A stretch of 42,365 nucleotides of DNA from contig JAFGYB010000059.1 in the NCBI GenBank assembly GCA_016936355.1, forward strand, positions 1 to 42,365, read 5' to 3'. Position 1 is the first letter of the stretch. The number at the start of each line of letters is the position of its first letter. Shown here piece by piece: positions 33,843-42,346 of the stretch. The stretch is from Bacteroidales bacterium (lineage in GTDB: Bacteria > Bacteroidota > Bacteroidia > Bacteroidales > F082). The notes under the pieces were generated by a model. It did not search any database. It saw nothing but the letters and a program-made list of their open reading frames with translations, and was not told where the DNA came from. A program made the position numbers and the translations under genes.

Positions 33843-36162
33843 ATTTTTTCTTTTTGAAACCCCTTTTCTTGGGTAAATTCTTGGGATCTTTCGCTATTTC
33901 GTAACAATCTTCCAAACTGAGGCTTGCTGCTTCTTTATCCTTGGGAATTTTATAATTCTGTCCGTCGATGGTCAGGTAAGCGCCATAACGACCATTGAGT
34001 ACCTGAACTTTATCGTCTTCCTTGAAGGATTTTATGATCTTGTTTTTTTCGGCTTCCCGTTTCTCATGGATGATTTCGATCGCCTCATCCAGTGTGAGAG
34101 AAGAAGGATTTTTGTCCTTTTTAATGGAAAAGAACAGTTTATTGTGTTTCACATAGGGACCGAAGCGGCCGATGGCCACCGTTACCTCGGCGCCTTCAAA
34201 CTCACCCAACGAACGGGGAAACGCAAACAACTTGAGGGCTTCTGCCAGTGTAATGGTTTCCACACTTTGATCTTTCTGCAACCCAGCAAAAGCGGGCTTT
34301 TCATCCGAGTCGGTGTCCCCAATCTGAGCCATGGCACCATAGCGCCCTATTTTGACATAAACATTCTTTCCTGTTTTGGGATCGGTACCCAAAAGACGCT
34401 CACCACTGAATTTACCCGAATTGTTCAGGGTATCTTCCACTTTGTCATGAAAGGGGCCGTAGAAATTCTTGATCATGTCGTTCCATTCCTTTTGTCCGTC
34501 GGCAATGGCATCAAATTCCTTTTCCACATGAGCCGTGAAATTGTAATCAAGAATGTTGTCGAAATACTGCATCAAAAACTTGTTGACCAGCGTCCCGATA
34601 TCCGTGGGGAAAAGCTTGGACTTTTCATTACCGGTCATTTCGCTCCCTGTTTTGGCAGTAACCTTTCCGTCTTTCAATACAAATTCCTGAAATTTTCTTT
34701 GGGTTCCCTGACGATCTTCCTTAACAACGTATTCGCGTTTTTGAATCGTTGAGATAGTCGGGGCATAAGTGGAAGGTCTCCCGATTCCCAGTTCTTCCAG
34801 TTTACGAACCAGACTGGCTTCCGTATATCGGGCCGGATGTTTGGTGAATTTCTCAGTGGTACTCATCTGAATCAGATTCAGATCATCGCCTTTATGGATT
34901 TCAGGCAGTAAGCCTTCAGGATGATCTCCGTTTTCCTCATCGGTACCTTCACTGTACACTTTCAGAAACCCGTCAAACTTGATGACTTCGCCTTGTGCTA
35001 CAAACATTTTATCGGCCTCGGTTGACTGAATCTCCACGTTGGTTTTTTCCAGACGGGCTTCACTCATCTGAGAAGCTACCGTTCGCTTCCAGATCAAATC
35101 GTACAGCTTTTTTACTTCCCGGCTTCCCTCAATGCTGGTTCGATCAATATAAGTAGGACGAATGGCTTCGTGTGCTTCCTGAGCCCCTTTGTTTTTCGTT
35201 TTAAACCGTCTGGTTTTTACATATTCGGAGCCATAAAGTTTCTCCACCTCAGCCCGGGTTGTGTTCAATGCCAGGTCGGAGAGGTTCACCGAGTCCGTTC
35301 TCATATAAGTGATCAACCCGGATTCATACAAATTCTGAGCTATGCGCATGGTATTGGCTACTGAATAGCCGAGTTTACGGGAAGCCTCCTGTTGTAATGT
35401 GGAAGTTGTAAACGGTGGTGCCGGTGATTTTTTCCCGGGTTTTTTCTCCACCGAATGAACCGAGAATAATCCGCTAACCTGCTTTTTTAAAAACGTTTCT
35501 GCCTCTTCGGCTGATTTAAAACGTTCGCTGTATTCTGCAATAATGGTTTGTCCTTTTTTGCCCTGAATCTGGAACTCTGCCAGCGTTCTGAAATAGGATA
35601 CCGATTCAAAATTCTTAATTTCTTCTTCCCGTTCCACAATCAAACGTACAGCCACTGACTGTACCCTACCGGCAGACAACGAAGGCTTCACTTTTTTCCA
35701 CAACAGTGGTGAAAGTTCATACCCCACTAAACGATCCAAAACCCTACGAGCCTGCTGGGCATCAACCAGATTTTTGTCAATACTCCGCGGATGTTCAATG
35801 GCATTCAAAATAGCCGTCTTCGTGATTTCATGAAACACGATCCGCTTACTGGATTCGGCTTTCAGTCCCAATGTATTAAACAAGTGCCAGGAAATAGCCT
35901 CCCCTTCGCGGTCCTCATCAGATGCAAGCCAAACCAGTTCCGCTTCTTTTGCCATCTTCTTCAATTCAGTAACCAGTTTCTTTTTATCGGGACTGACTTC
36001 ATACTGGGGTGCAAAATCTTGTTCCACATCCACACTTAGTTTTTTCGAGTTCAAATCAACAATATGACCGAAACTGGACCGAACAATAAATTCGTTACCC
36101 AGAAATTTTTCAATGGTTTTGGCTTTAGCCGGTGACTCAACAATGACGAGGTTTTTGATCAT
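33841..36162 (-). CDS. topA: DNA topoisomerase I (type IA)
   Basis: Relaxes negative supercoils by cutting one strand. The 773 residues start with the Toprim domain (NLVIVESPAKAKTIEKFLG; acidic WLASDEDREGEAISWHL). The catalytic tyrosine is Tyr286 in GLITYMRTDSVNLS. After about residue 590 come C-terminal DNA-binding repeats without zinc cysteines (KIGRYGAMAQIG, AIGRFGPYVKHNK, LNGRYGAYLTIDG), and the protein ends in a lysine-rich tail (KKRGFKKKK). A TAnnTTTG box lies 36 bases ahead of the start. Confidence 0.97.
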   Translation of the reverse strand: MIKNLVIVESPAKAKTIEKFLGNEFIVRSSFGHIVDLNSKKLSVDVEQDFAPQYEVSPDKKKLVTELKKMAKEAELVWLASDEDREGEAISWHLFNTLGLKAESSKRIVFHEITKTAILNAIEHPRSIDKNLVDAQQARRVLDRLVGYELSPLLWKKVKPSLSAGRVQSVAVRLIVEREEEIKNFESVSYFRTLAEFQIQGKKGQTIIAEYSERFKSAEEAETFLKKQVSGLFSVHSVEKKPGKKSPAPPFTTSTLQQEASRKLGYSVANTMRIAQNLYESGLITYMRTDSVNLSDLALNTTRAEVEKLYGSEYVKTRRFKTKNKGAQEAHEAIRPTYIDRTSIEGSREVKKLYDLIWKRTVASQMSEARLEKTNVEIQSTEADKMFVAQGEVIKFDGFLKVYSEGTDEENGDHPEGLLPEIHKGDDLNLIQMSTTEKFTKHPARYTEASLVRKLEELGIGRPSTYAPTISTIQKREYVVKEDRQGTQRKFQEFVLKDGKVTAKTGSEMTGNEKSKLFPTDIGTLVNKFLMQYFDNILDYNFTAHVEKEFDAIADGQKEWNDMIKNFYGPFHDKVEDTLNNSGKFSGERLLGTDPKTGKNVYVKIGRYGAMAQIGDTDSDEKPAFAGLQKDQSVETITLAEALKLFAFPRSLGEFEGAEVTVAIGRFGPYVKHNKLFFSIKKDKNPSSLTLDEAIEIIHEKREAEKNKIIKSFKEDDKVQVLNGRYGAYLTIDGQNYKIPKDKEAASLSLEDCYEIAKDPKNLPKKRGFKKKK

Positions 36163-36198
36163 ATTTATCCAGTTATATCAAGTTCAGTAAGGGGTGGG

Positions 36199-36206
36199 CA
36201 AAGGTA
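36199..36206 (-). promoter_or_regulatory. Promoter -7 box for topA
   Basis: The minus strand reads TACCTTTG, a perfect TAnnTTTG, 36 bases before the topA ATG. No matching TTTG is found at -33. The remaining ppa-topA gap (36207-36384) is A/T-rich and I see nothing else in it. Confidence 0.48.
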
Positions 36207-36384
36207 ATAACTTTTATATAAACACATTTTAACCGCAAAAAATCAGACCCAATATCAGATGAAAGTCAAAAAATTATCTAAATAGCTTTTGTAATTATAT
36301 CATCCTTAACAGACTGATATAAAAACCAATAGGACCTATACAAAAAGAAATACCTAAAAAAGTTTAAATCGTAGAAACCACAAG

Positions 36385-37083
36385 TTAAACACCGGATAAA
36401 ATATGGTCGAGGTTCTCAAATTTATTTTGGTAATCTTTCATGGATCGGTTGATCACATCGTGTGCCTCTTCTTTTCCGTATACATCTGTAATCTCCACAT
36501 TGATCTTTTTTCCGGGCAAATCTTTATAGGTCAGGAAATAGTGTTTGAGCCGGTTGACTACCAGTTCGGGTAATTCAGAAATGTCGTTAAACTGACTGTA
36601 AAAAGCATCGTTGTTCAATACTGCTACAATTTTATCATCGGCTTCATTACTGTCAATCATCCGGAAACCACCAATGGGTTTTGCACGGACCAGAATATCA
36701 CCGTGTGAAATCGTCTTTTCCGTCAATACGCAAATATCCATGGGATCACCATCTCCAACTATATCTTTGCGGCCAGTCTTTTCGTTACAATATTCGGCCA
36801 CATACTGTGCACTATACGTTTGCGGAATAAAACCATACAAAGCAGGAACCACATTTGAATACTTCTGGGGACGGTCGATGCGCAAATATCCCGATTCTTT
36901 GTCCACCTCATATTTTACCGTATCAGTGGGCACCATTTCAATATAACAGTTGATCAGATCCGGTGCATTGTCCCCAATATCCACCCCATGCCAGGGATGA
37001 GATTTGTACCGCAATCCCATCAAACGTCCGATGGGCGCCATTAATCTGTTAGACATATTACTAGTTTTTGATTTTTCACTCAT
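36385..37083 (-). CDS. ppa: Inorganic pyrophosphatase (family I)
   Basis: Hydrolyses pyrophosphate and so pulls biosynthetic reactions forward. The 232 residues contain the family I signature DGDPMDICVL, the substrate-binding GYLRIDRPQKYSNVVPALYG, and KHYFLTYKDLPGKK. The N-terminus has extra residues before HPWHGVDIGDNAPD, as I recall for Bacteroidota members. A start at Met10 (37056) is a possible alternative. It stands between topA and the WbpB-like gene. Confidence 0.93.
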   Translation of the reverse strand: MSEKSKTSNMSNRLMAPIGRLMGLRYKSHPWHGVDIGDNAPDLINCYIEMVPTDTVKYEVDKESGYLRIDRPQKYSNVVPALYGFIPQTYSAQYVAEYCNEKTGRKDIVGDGDPMDICVLTEKTISHGDILVRAKPIGGFRMIDSNEADDKIVAVLNNDAFYSQFNDISELPELVVNRLKHYFLTYKDLPGKKINVEITDVYGKEEAHDVINRSMKDYQNKFENLDHILSGV

Positions 37084-37125
37084 TTTATTCGATTTATCTT
37101 ATAGCTTAGGCCAAAAATCTGCTTT

Positions 37126-38091
37126 TCAAAATAAATTTGTTTCTTCGTTTCTTTTCAAGAATGGATGATAATCGCCGTTAACACCTTGTGGTTCGCTGAC
37201 TCGGATGTTATGGACAATCTCGATGCTGTTTCGGGCATCATCAATACCAAAGCCGTTTCCTGCCAATATGTGCTTGTAACTCTCGGTATGCAAATCGGTA
37301 AAACCACCACTAAATTCAATTTCCTCGTCGTCCACCGTTATGGAGCGATAAGTGGGCAAATTCTTTTCAATAGCCTTTTCCGGCAGGTCGTTTCTGTCGA
37401 TACTCAGGAACCAGCGTACATTGGCTCTCTGAAGTTGTAGCAAACCTCCGGCCTTGTCAGCAGAAAGGACATGTACGATGCTTTGTTGAGCCGAGCCGAA
37501 AATCCATTGCAACATGTCAAAAAAGTGAATCCCAATATTGGTCACCACCCCTCCGGATTTAACCACATCTCCTTTCCAGGAATAGAAATACCACTTCCCG
37601 CGGGAGGTGATGTAAGTCAGGTCTATGTCAAATATTTTATCCTTGGGCATGGACTCCACTTTGTTCTTCAGGGCAATAATAGATGGATGCAAACGTAATT
37701 GCAAAATATTATAAACCTTATTTCCCGTTTCCTGCTCCATTTCTTTTAAACCATCCAAATTCCAGGGATTCAACACCAGTGGCTTTTCACAAATGGCATG
37801 GGCGCTGTTCCGTAAAGCCAGCCTAATATGGGCATCATGCAGATAATTCGGGGAACAAATGGAAACATAATCAACCTTACCCTCCTTTTTTCTACGGAGT
37901 TTGTCCAGATGACGATCAAAACGTTCCGGTTCTGTAAAAAAATCAGCTTGAGGAAAGTAGGAATCAATGATGCCTACACTATCAAACGGGTCCAGCAAAG
38001 CTACCAACTGATTTCCCGTTTCTTTAATGGCTTTCATGTGCCGGGGAGCCACATAGCCCGATGCGCCTATAAGAGCGAAATTCCTTGACAT
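37126..38091 (-). CDS. WbpB/WlbA-like UDP-GlcNAc-uronate 3-dehydrogenase
   Basis: Gfo/Idh/MocA-family NAD enzyme of 321 residues. It closely follows WbpB/WlbA from memory: NFALIGASGYVAPRHMKAIK, DYVSICSPNYLHDAHI, the catalytic ICEKPLVLNP, DLTYITSRGKWYFYSWKGD, TNIGIHFFDML and FTDLHTESYKHILAG. WbpB oxidises UDP-N-acetylglucosaminuronate at C3, the first committed step to UDP-2,3-diacetamido-2,3-dideoxy uronic acids found in O-antigens and capsules. The partner genes (wbpA, E, D, I) are not in the window. A terminator separates it from wzc, so it is its own unit despite the shared direction. Confidence 0.87.
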   Translation of the reverse strand: MSRNFALIGASGYVAPRHMKAIKETGNQLVALLDPFDSVGIIDSYFPQADFFTEPERFDRHLDKLRRKKEGKVDYVSICSPNYLHDAHIRLALRNSAHAICEKPLVLNPWNLDGLKEMEQETGNKVYNILQLRLHPSIIALKNKVESMPKDKIFDIDLTYITSRGKWYFYSWKGDVVKSGGVVTNIGIHFFDMLQWIFGSAQQSIVHVLSADKAGGLLQLQRANVRWFLSIDRNDLPEKAIEKNLPTYRSITVDDEEIEFSGGFTDLHTESYKHILAGNGFGIDDARNSIEIVHNIRVSEPQGVNGDYHPFLKRNEETNLF

Positions 38092-38150
38092 AACAAACTT
38101 TTTGCAAAGATGAGAAAATTCCTGTATCAGCCTGTTAACATCATTAATAC

Positions 38151-38176
38151 AAAAAATCCCGGATAAACCGGGATTT
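38151..38176 (-). terminator. Terminator after wzc
   Basis: Arms CCGGGATTT/AAATCCCGG (38168-38176 and 38154-38162) close a five-base loop just past the wzc stop at 38180, and the minus strand continues into a run of six Ts (38151-38156). It splits wza-wzc from the WbpB-like gene. Confidence 0.85.
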
Positions 38177-38179
38177 GCA

Positions 38180-40630
38180 TCAGTCTTTGTTCATCAATCT
38201 GCGCAGGAAACTCCTTTTTTTCTTGTATTTATCATCTGTGTAATAACCACTTCCCATCGATTCATAGCCATACCCATATCCGTATCCGTATCCATATCCG
38301 AAGTTTCCATTCTCCATGATGATATCATTAATCACTATACTCATATTCATCCCTCGTTCTTCAATGTCTTTAATAATGGAAGCAAATACTTTTTTGTGGG
38401 TATGATTCTGTCGTACAACAAATAAATTCACATCAGTGTAAGCCATCAAAAGGAAGGCATCTGTAACCAGTCCCATCGGAGGCGTGTCAATAATGATGTA
38501 ATCATACATCTCTTTTAATCTTTCAAAAAGTTCGGTTGTCTTATCAGAAGCAATCAATTCTGCCGGATTGGGGGGAACCGGCCCGGCCAATATAATATCC
38601 AAATGCTCTGTCACTCCTGAATTTTGGATAATGTCTTCGATTTTAGCATTTCCTATAAGATACGATGATAATCCATTATCATTGGAAAGTTTAAAATCGT
38701 GGTAAATTTTAGGTTTTCTGAGGTCGAATCCAAGCAAAACTGTTTTCTTGCCATACTGAGCATAAACACTGGCCAGGTTAATAGAGACAAATGTTTTTCC
38801 TGCGGAAGTCATATCCGCAGCCACCATAACCGTAACGGGACTTTTGCCTTTTGCCAGATACTGTATGTTGGTTCGCATGGAACGAAATGATTCAGCAATA
38901 CTGGACTTGGGAAATTCTGAAACCACCAATTGTGTTTCCTTATCACTGTGCAACAACTGTCCGGCAATGGGGAATTTGGTTACATTTTCAACATCTTTGC
39001 GTTCAACCACCATGTCGTTGAGGTAATCTTTCGCCAAAACATAACCGGCCGGGAAGGCCAGGCCAAGAATAAATGCAATAAGATAATTCAAGGATTTTTT
39101 AGGAAATACCGGTTCGTTACTGGCATACACTCTCGCTTTGTCAATAATCTCATTATCCGGCATATTTGACGCTTTGGTAATTTGAGCATCCGAACGTTTT
39201 TCCAGCAGAAAAGTATAGATATTATCATCCAGTTTAAACCTTCTTTCAAAATTAATCAGCTGTTGTTGCCTGTATGGAAGTACATCAAGCTGGTTGTTAA
39301 TTCTGCCAATGTGATCCGAAAGCTCTTTAATCGTTCCGTTTGCATTTTGAATAATGTTGGTCACGTTTTCAATGATGGCCCGCTTGGTTGTTAGTATCTG
39401 ACTATTAATCGTAACAACGGTTGGACTTTTTTCCGTGGAATACAATAAGGATTCAGCCTTTTTATTGTACAATTCTATGAGCTGAGCTACTAAAGCATTC
39501 AATGCCGGATCCTCAATTCCCATAGCTGAAGGAGCTACTAAATTATTGAGATTGTCTTCGTTCTTTTGAATATATGTTTTGAGGTTGTCGTAGTATTGGG
39601 ATTTGATTTTCAGTTCAGCTCTTTGTTTCTCCAGATTGCTCATATACTTAAACACCTGTTGTGTCTGAAAGGATAAATCCATAATCTCCTTTGATGAACG
39701 AAACTGTTGCAAATCCTTTTGTGCCACAGATAAAGAATCGGAGATAATTCCCAATTGAGCATTGATAAAACGAATGGTATTTTCTGCAATTCTGTTCTTC
39801 ATCTCAAGGTTGGAATTCAAATACACTTTTGTAAGCATATTGAGATAGGCCACAGATTTGTCGAGATTCGCAGATTTCAGTGTAATTTTTAATATGGATG
39901 ACTGACGGTTGATCGGGGCGATTTTTATCCCCATATATTGTTTCGTAAGGCTAACATAATCATTAAACACAAAGTGATACGTTTTGGCCAGGTCCTCTTC
40001 GGGATTGAATCGGTCGTTTAATATGATTTTAAATGCATTATATTTTGTATGAACCTTATCACCAAAGTGATAGGTACCAATAAAATGAACTTTTTTTAAT
40101 CTTTCATTTAAAAAAACATGCTTGGCAAAATTGTATTTTTTAATATTTTCGCCCTCTGCTTCAATCCTGTATTCATCTTTATTGATAAACGTTAAGTCGT
40201 ATTTTAAGCCAACGGCCTGTGGAACAGTTGAATCAAAAACTACCTCAAAAGGAGCTGCATCATATAATTCTTTTGACAACAAACCATCCGTTTCGAAATA
40301 GGATACCTGAAAATTTAATTGCTGAACAGTTCGGTAAGCCAATGAAAATGAACTCAGTTTACCGATCTCATTTTCTATGTTTTGCTGAGAATTATCCAGC
40401 CCAAATCCAAGAAATTTAGATGGATCGAGTGTATTCGAATTTTTATCCTTAACCAGGACCGTGGTTGAAACTTCGTATTCAGGACTGGCATATCTGTTAA
40501 ACAGAAAAGCCAAAATCAGCACCACAAATACAGAAACAACGAAAAGGTACCAATACCTGCTGAACTTAAAAAAGATAACTTTTAAATCCACGTCTTCTTC
40601 CTGCTGATTAAAATTTTCAAAATGTTCCAC
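38180..40630 (-). CDS. Wzc-type polysaccharide co-polymerase with tyrosine autokinase domain
   Basis: An 816-residue inner-membrane protein controlling chain length and export. It has a Wzz domain with a first membrane helix (about 30-50; YLFVVSVFVVLILAFLFNRY), a long periplasmic part with coiled-coil helices (about 270-450), a second helix near 515-535, and a cytoplasmic BY-kinase. The kinase has Walker A ADMTSAGKTF near 605, Walker A' VLLGFDLRKPK and Walker B YIIIDTPPMG near 710. The tyrosine cluster is a (Gly-Tyr)6 run followed by GSGYYTDDKYKKK, where autophosphorylation is expected. It follows wza by 19 bases and ends at a terminator. Confidence 0.93.
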   Translation of the reverse strand: MEHFENFNQQEEDVDLKVIFFKFSRYWYLFVVSVFVVLILAFLFNRYASPEYEVSTTVLVKDKNSNTLDPSKFLGFGLDNSQQNIENEIGKLSSFSLAYRTVQQLNFQVSYFETDGLLSKELYDAAPFEVVFDSTVPQAVGLKYDLTFINKDEYRIEAEGENIKKYNFAKHVFLNERLKKVHFIGTYHFGDKVHTKYNAFKIILNDRFNPEEDLAKTYHFVFNDYVSLTKQYMGIKIAPINRQSSILKITLKSANLDKSVAYLNMLTKVYLNSNLEMKNRIAENTIRFINAQLGIISDSLSVAQKDLQQFRSSKEIMDLSFQTQQVFKYMSNLEKQRAELKIKSQYYDNLKTYIQKNEDNLNNLVAPSAMGIEDPALNALVAQLIELYNKKAESLLYSTEKSPTVVTINSQILTTKRAIIENVTNIIQNANGTIKELSDHIGRINNQLDVLPYRQQQLINFERRFKLDDNIYTFLLEKRSDAQITKASNMPDNEIIDKARVYASNEPVFPKKSLNYLIAFILGLAFPAGYVLAKDYLNDMVVERKDVENVTKFPIAGQLLHSDKETQLVVSEFPKSSIAESFRSMRTNIQYLAKGKSPVTVMVAADMTSAGKTFVSINLASVYAQYGKKTVLLGFDLRKPKIYHDFKLSNDNGLSSYLIGNAKIEDIIQNSGVTEHLDIILAGPVPPNPAELIASDKTTELFERLKEMYDYIIIDTPPMGLVTDAFLLMAYTDVNLFVVRQNHTHKKVFASIIKDIEERGMNMSIVINDIIMENGNFGYGYGYGYGYGYESMGSGYYTDDKYKKKRSFLRRLMNKD
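38264..38299 (-). repeat. Hexanucleotide repeat encoding (Gly-Tyr)6 in wzc
   Basis: Six tandem GGN-TAY codon pairs, mostly GGATAT or GGATAC, 36 bases in all, near the wzc 3' end. The unit is six bases, so slippage would change the number of tyrosines without shifting the frame. Confidence 0.85.
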
Positions 40631-40649
40631 TATCTACGAAAGTTAAAAT

Positions 40650-41444
40650 TTATAATCCGAAATATTTGAGCAACAGGATCAATGATGAAATACCACTGAA
40701 AACTACAGCATAGGGGAAATTCGAAAAGGCAAACTGCTTTCCTTTTAACGGGGGTACATAAATAATGTCGTTGGGTTTCAGATAAAAATAGGGCGAAGAC
40801 AAAATATCCCGCTTCGTCATATTGACATAAATCACTTTTGAGCCATCATCAGACTGCCTGATGATGGCCACTTTTTCCCGATTGGCAAAATCAGTTAAAT
40901 CCCCAGCCATCGATACTGCTTCAAAGAGATTGATATTATTCTGATAAATCTTATACTGTCCTGGACGGTGCACTTCCCCCAAAAGAGTAATATTATAATT
41001 CACCAGTTTAACCACCACCACCGATTCTTTCAAATACTGGGCCAGTTTTTGTTGTAATTCTTTTTTTATTTCAGAAACGGTCATATTTCTGACATAGACT
41101 TTTCCCGACAAAGGGTATTGAATATATCCTTTACTGTCTACCATAAAACTATTCAGGTAAACTGATGCACCAGAACTAATATTATAACCGTATTGCCCGC
41201 CACCGACTGAATTAAGCAGCATATTTGTTTTATCGTCCATGCTGGCCACCCGTATATATAAATTATCACCGGGTTGTACACGGTAGTTAAGTTCCCGCTT
41301 ATTTTGAAAATCCGTCAATGTATCAGCGGCACTTTTAACCTGCATATAAAGGATTTTTTTTTGTGGTACACAGGATGTTACTATAAGGGCCAACACAAAT
41401 ACCCACAACAATAACGGAAACCTTGAACTGAAATATTTCTTCAT
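40650..41444 (-). CDS. Wza-like polysaccharide export lipoprotein
   Basis: Outer-membrane polysaccharide export protein of about 264 residues from ATG at 41444 (MKKYFSSRFPLLLWVFVL), with lipobox VTSC at Cys25. The longer ORF to 41570 runs into purN and lacks signal character, and a promoter box lies between. The export domain starts LNYRVQPGDNLYIRVASMDD, an SLBB domain follows (NITLLGEVHRPGQYKIYQNN), and a C-terminal hydrophobic helix (VVFSGISSLILLLKYFGL) ends the protein, as I recall for Bacteroidota members. It is cotranscribed with wzc, which starts 19 bases later. Confidence 0.9.
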   Translation of the reverse strand: MKKYFSSRFPLLLWVFVLALIVTSCVPQKKILYMQVKSAADTLTDFQNKRELNYRVQPGDNLYIRVASMDDKTNMLLNSVGGGQYGYNISSGASVYLNSFMVDSKGYIQYPLSGKVYVRNMTVSEIKKELQQKLAQYLKESVVVVKLVNYNITLLGEVHRPGQYKIYQNNINLFEAVSMAGDLTDFANREKVAIIRQSDDGSKVIYVNMTKRDILSSPYFYLKPNDIIYVPPLKGKQFAFSNFPYAVVFSGISSLILLLKYFGL

Positions 41445-41479
41445 CGAATCGTAAACTATATAGATTAAAAATGGATTAA

Positions 41480-41487
41480 CAAAGGTA
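41480..41487 (-). promoter_or_regulatory. Promoter -7 box for wza-wzc
   Basis: The minus strand reads TACCTTTG, a perfect TAnnTTTG, 35 bases before the wza ATG at 41444. It lies after the purN stop and helps choose the shorter wza start. The -33 region has no TTTG at normal spacing. Confidence 0.48.
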
Positions 41488-41531
41488 ATTTTTTTTGATT
41501 CTAAATAAGAATTCATGCAAAACAACAAACT

Positions 41532-41558
41532 TTTTTTCTGATTACAAGTCAGAAAAAA
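41532..41558. other. A/T-rich hairpin around the purN stop codon
   Basis: Ten-base arms TTTTTTCTGA and TCAGAAAAAA enclose a seven-base loop that contains the purN stop codon. It might act as a weak purN terminator ahead of the wza promoter, but it lacks a clean GC stem and U tail. Confidence 0.35.
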
Positions 41559-42123
41559 GGAAATCACCAATTACTTTTGGATAATAAAGGTATTCCAGTT
41601 CATGAATGCGTGCGGCGAGTGATTCGGGGGTTTCTCCTTCCCTGATTTGCAGTTCAGCCTGAAAAAGAATTTGTCCTTCATCATAGTGTTCGTTCACCTT
41701 ATGTATGGTAATTCCACTTTTTGTTTCTCTGGCTTCCAGAACGGCCTGGTGAACTCGCATCCCATACATCCCCTTACCGCCAAATTTTGGAAGTAACGCG
41801 GGATGAATATTGATCATTCTATCGGGAAAATCCTTGATTAAGGAGCTGGGGATCTTTAACAGGAAACCAGCAAGCACAATTAAATCAGTATGCAGCATTT
41901 TTAGTTCCCGATTCACCAGATCAGTCTCCATTATAGTCTTTCTATCAAATACCTTAACGGGAATTTTTAGTTTCTCCGCCCGTGAAATAACCCCGGCATC
42001 GGGCTTATTGGTGACAACAAGTACAATCTCAACGCGGTCATTTCCTCTAAAATACCGAATTATGTTTGCCACATTGGTTCCGCTTCCGGAAGCAAACAAT
42101 GCTATTTTCTTCGTAGACGACAT
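41542..42123 (-). CDS. purN: Phosphoribosylglycinamide formyltransferase
   Basis: Third step of purine synthesis: transfers a formyl group from 10-formyl-tetrahydrofolate to GAR. The 193 residues start with KIALFASGSGTNVANIIRYF (phosphate loop). The catalytic Asn and His are in MINIHPALLPKFGG and the Asp in VNEHYDEGQILFQ, all intact. It is divergent from the probable acpP start, an arrangement I recall from Bacteroides. It precedes wza on the same strand with a promoter box between them. Confidence 0.96.
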   Translation of the reverse strand: MSSTKKIALFASGSGTNVANIIRYFRGNDRVEIVLVVTNKPDAGVISRAEKLKIPVKVFDRKTIMETDLVNRELKMLHTDLIVLAGFLLKIPSSLIKDFPDRMINIHPALLPKFGGKGMYGMRVHQAVLEARETKSGITIHKVNEHYDEGQILFQAELQIREGETPESLAARIHELEYLYYPKVIGDFLFSDL

Positions 42124-42170
42124 AGGCTAAAATGATGCATTACAACGTTCTTTTTTCAATTTAGAGCGCT

Positions 42171-42178
42171 CAAAAGTA
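42171..42178 (-). promoter_or_regulatory. Promoter -7 box for purN
   Basis: The minus strand reads TACTTTTG, a perfect TAnnTTTG, 47 bases before the purN ATG. No TTTG is at standard -33 spacing. Confidence 0.45.
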
Positions 42179-42286
42179 ACTATTTTTCATGGTTTATTAA
42201 CCCGTAGCAAATTGTGTCTAAAAACGATTCAACGATCTATCTATCAATTATTAAACACACTTCGGATTGACAAAATTCATCTTTTT

Positions 42287-42318
42287 TTTGGTTTTTATTT
42301 TTTTAATGCATTACTTTG
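42287..42318 (+). promoter_or_regulatory. Promoter for the gene starting at 42347
   Basis: TTTG (42287-42290) followed after 20 bases by TTACTTTG (42311-42318), one mismatch from TTTG-N20-TAnnTTTG. It ends 28 bases before the ATG. Confidence 0.5.
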
Positions 42319-42346
42319 CACCCGGTTAAACTTAAAATTTATACTT

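Noticed and set aside
38264..38299. Tandem repeat as a CRISPR or minisatellite outside genes
   Set aside because: The units are six bases, contiguous and in frame within the wzc coding sequence, with no spacers.
41444..41570. Longer wza start at 41570
   Set aside because: It overlaps purN, crosses the TAnnTTTG promoter box and places 42 unrelated residues before a clean lipoprotein signal.
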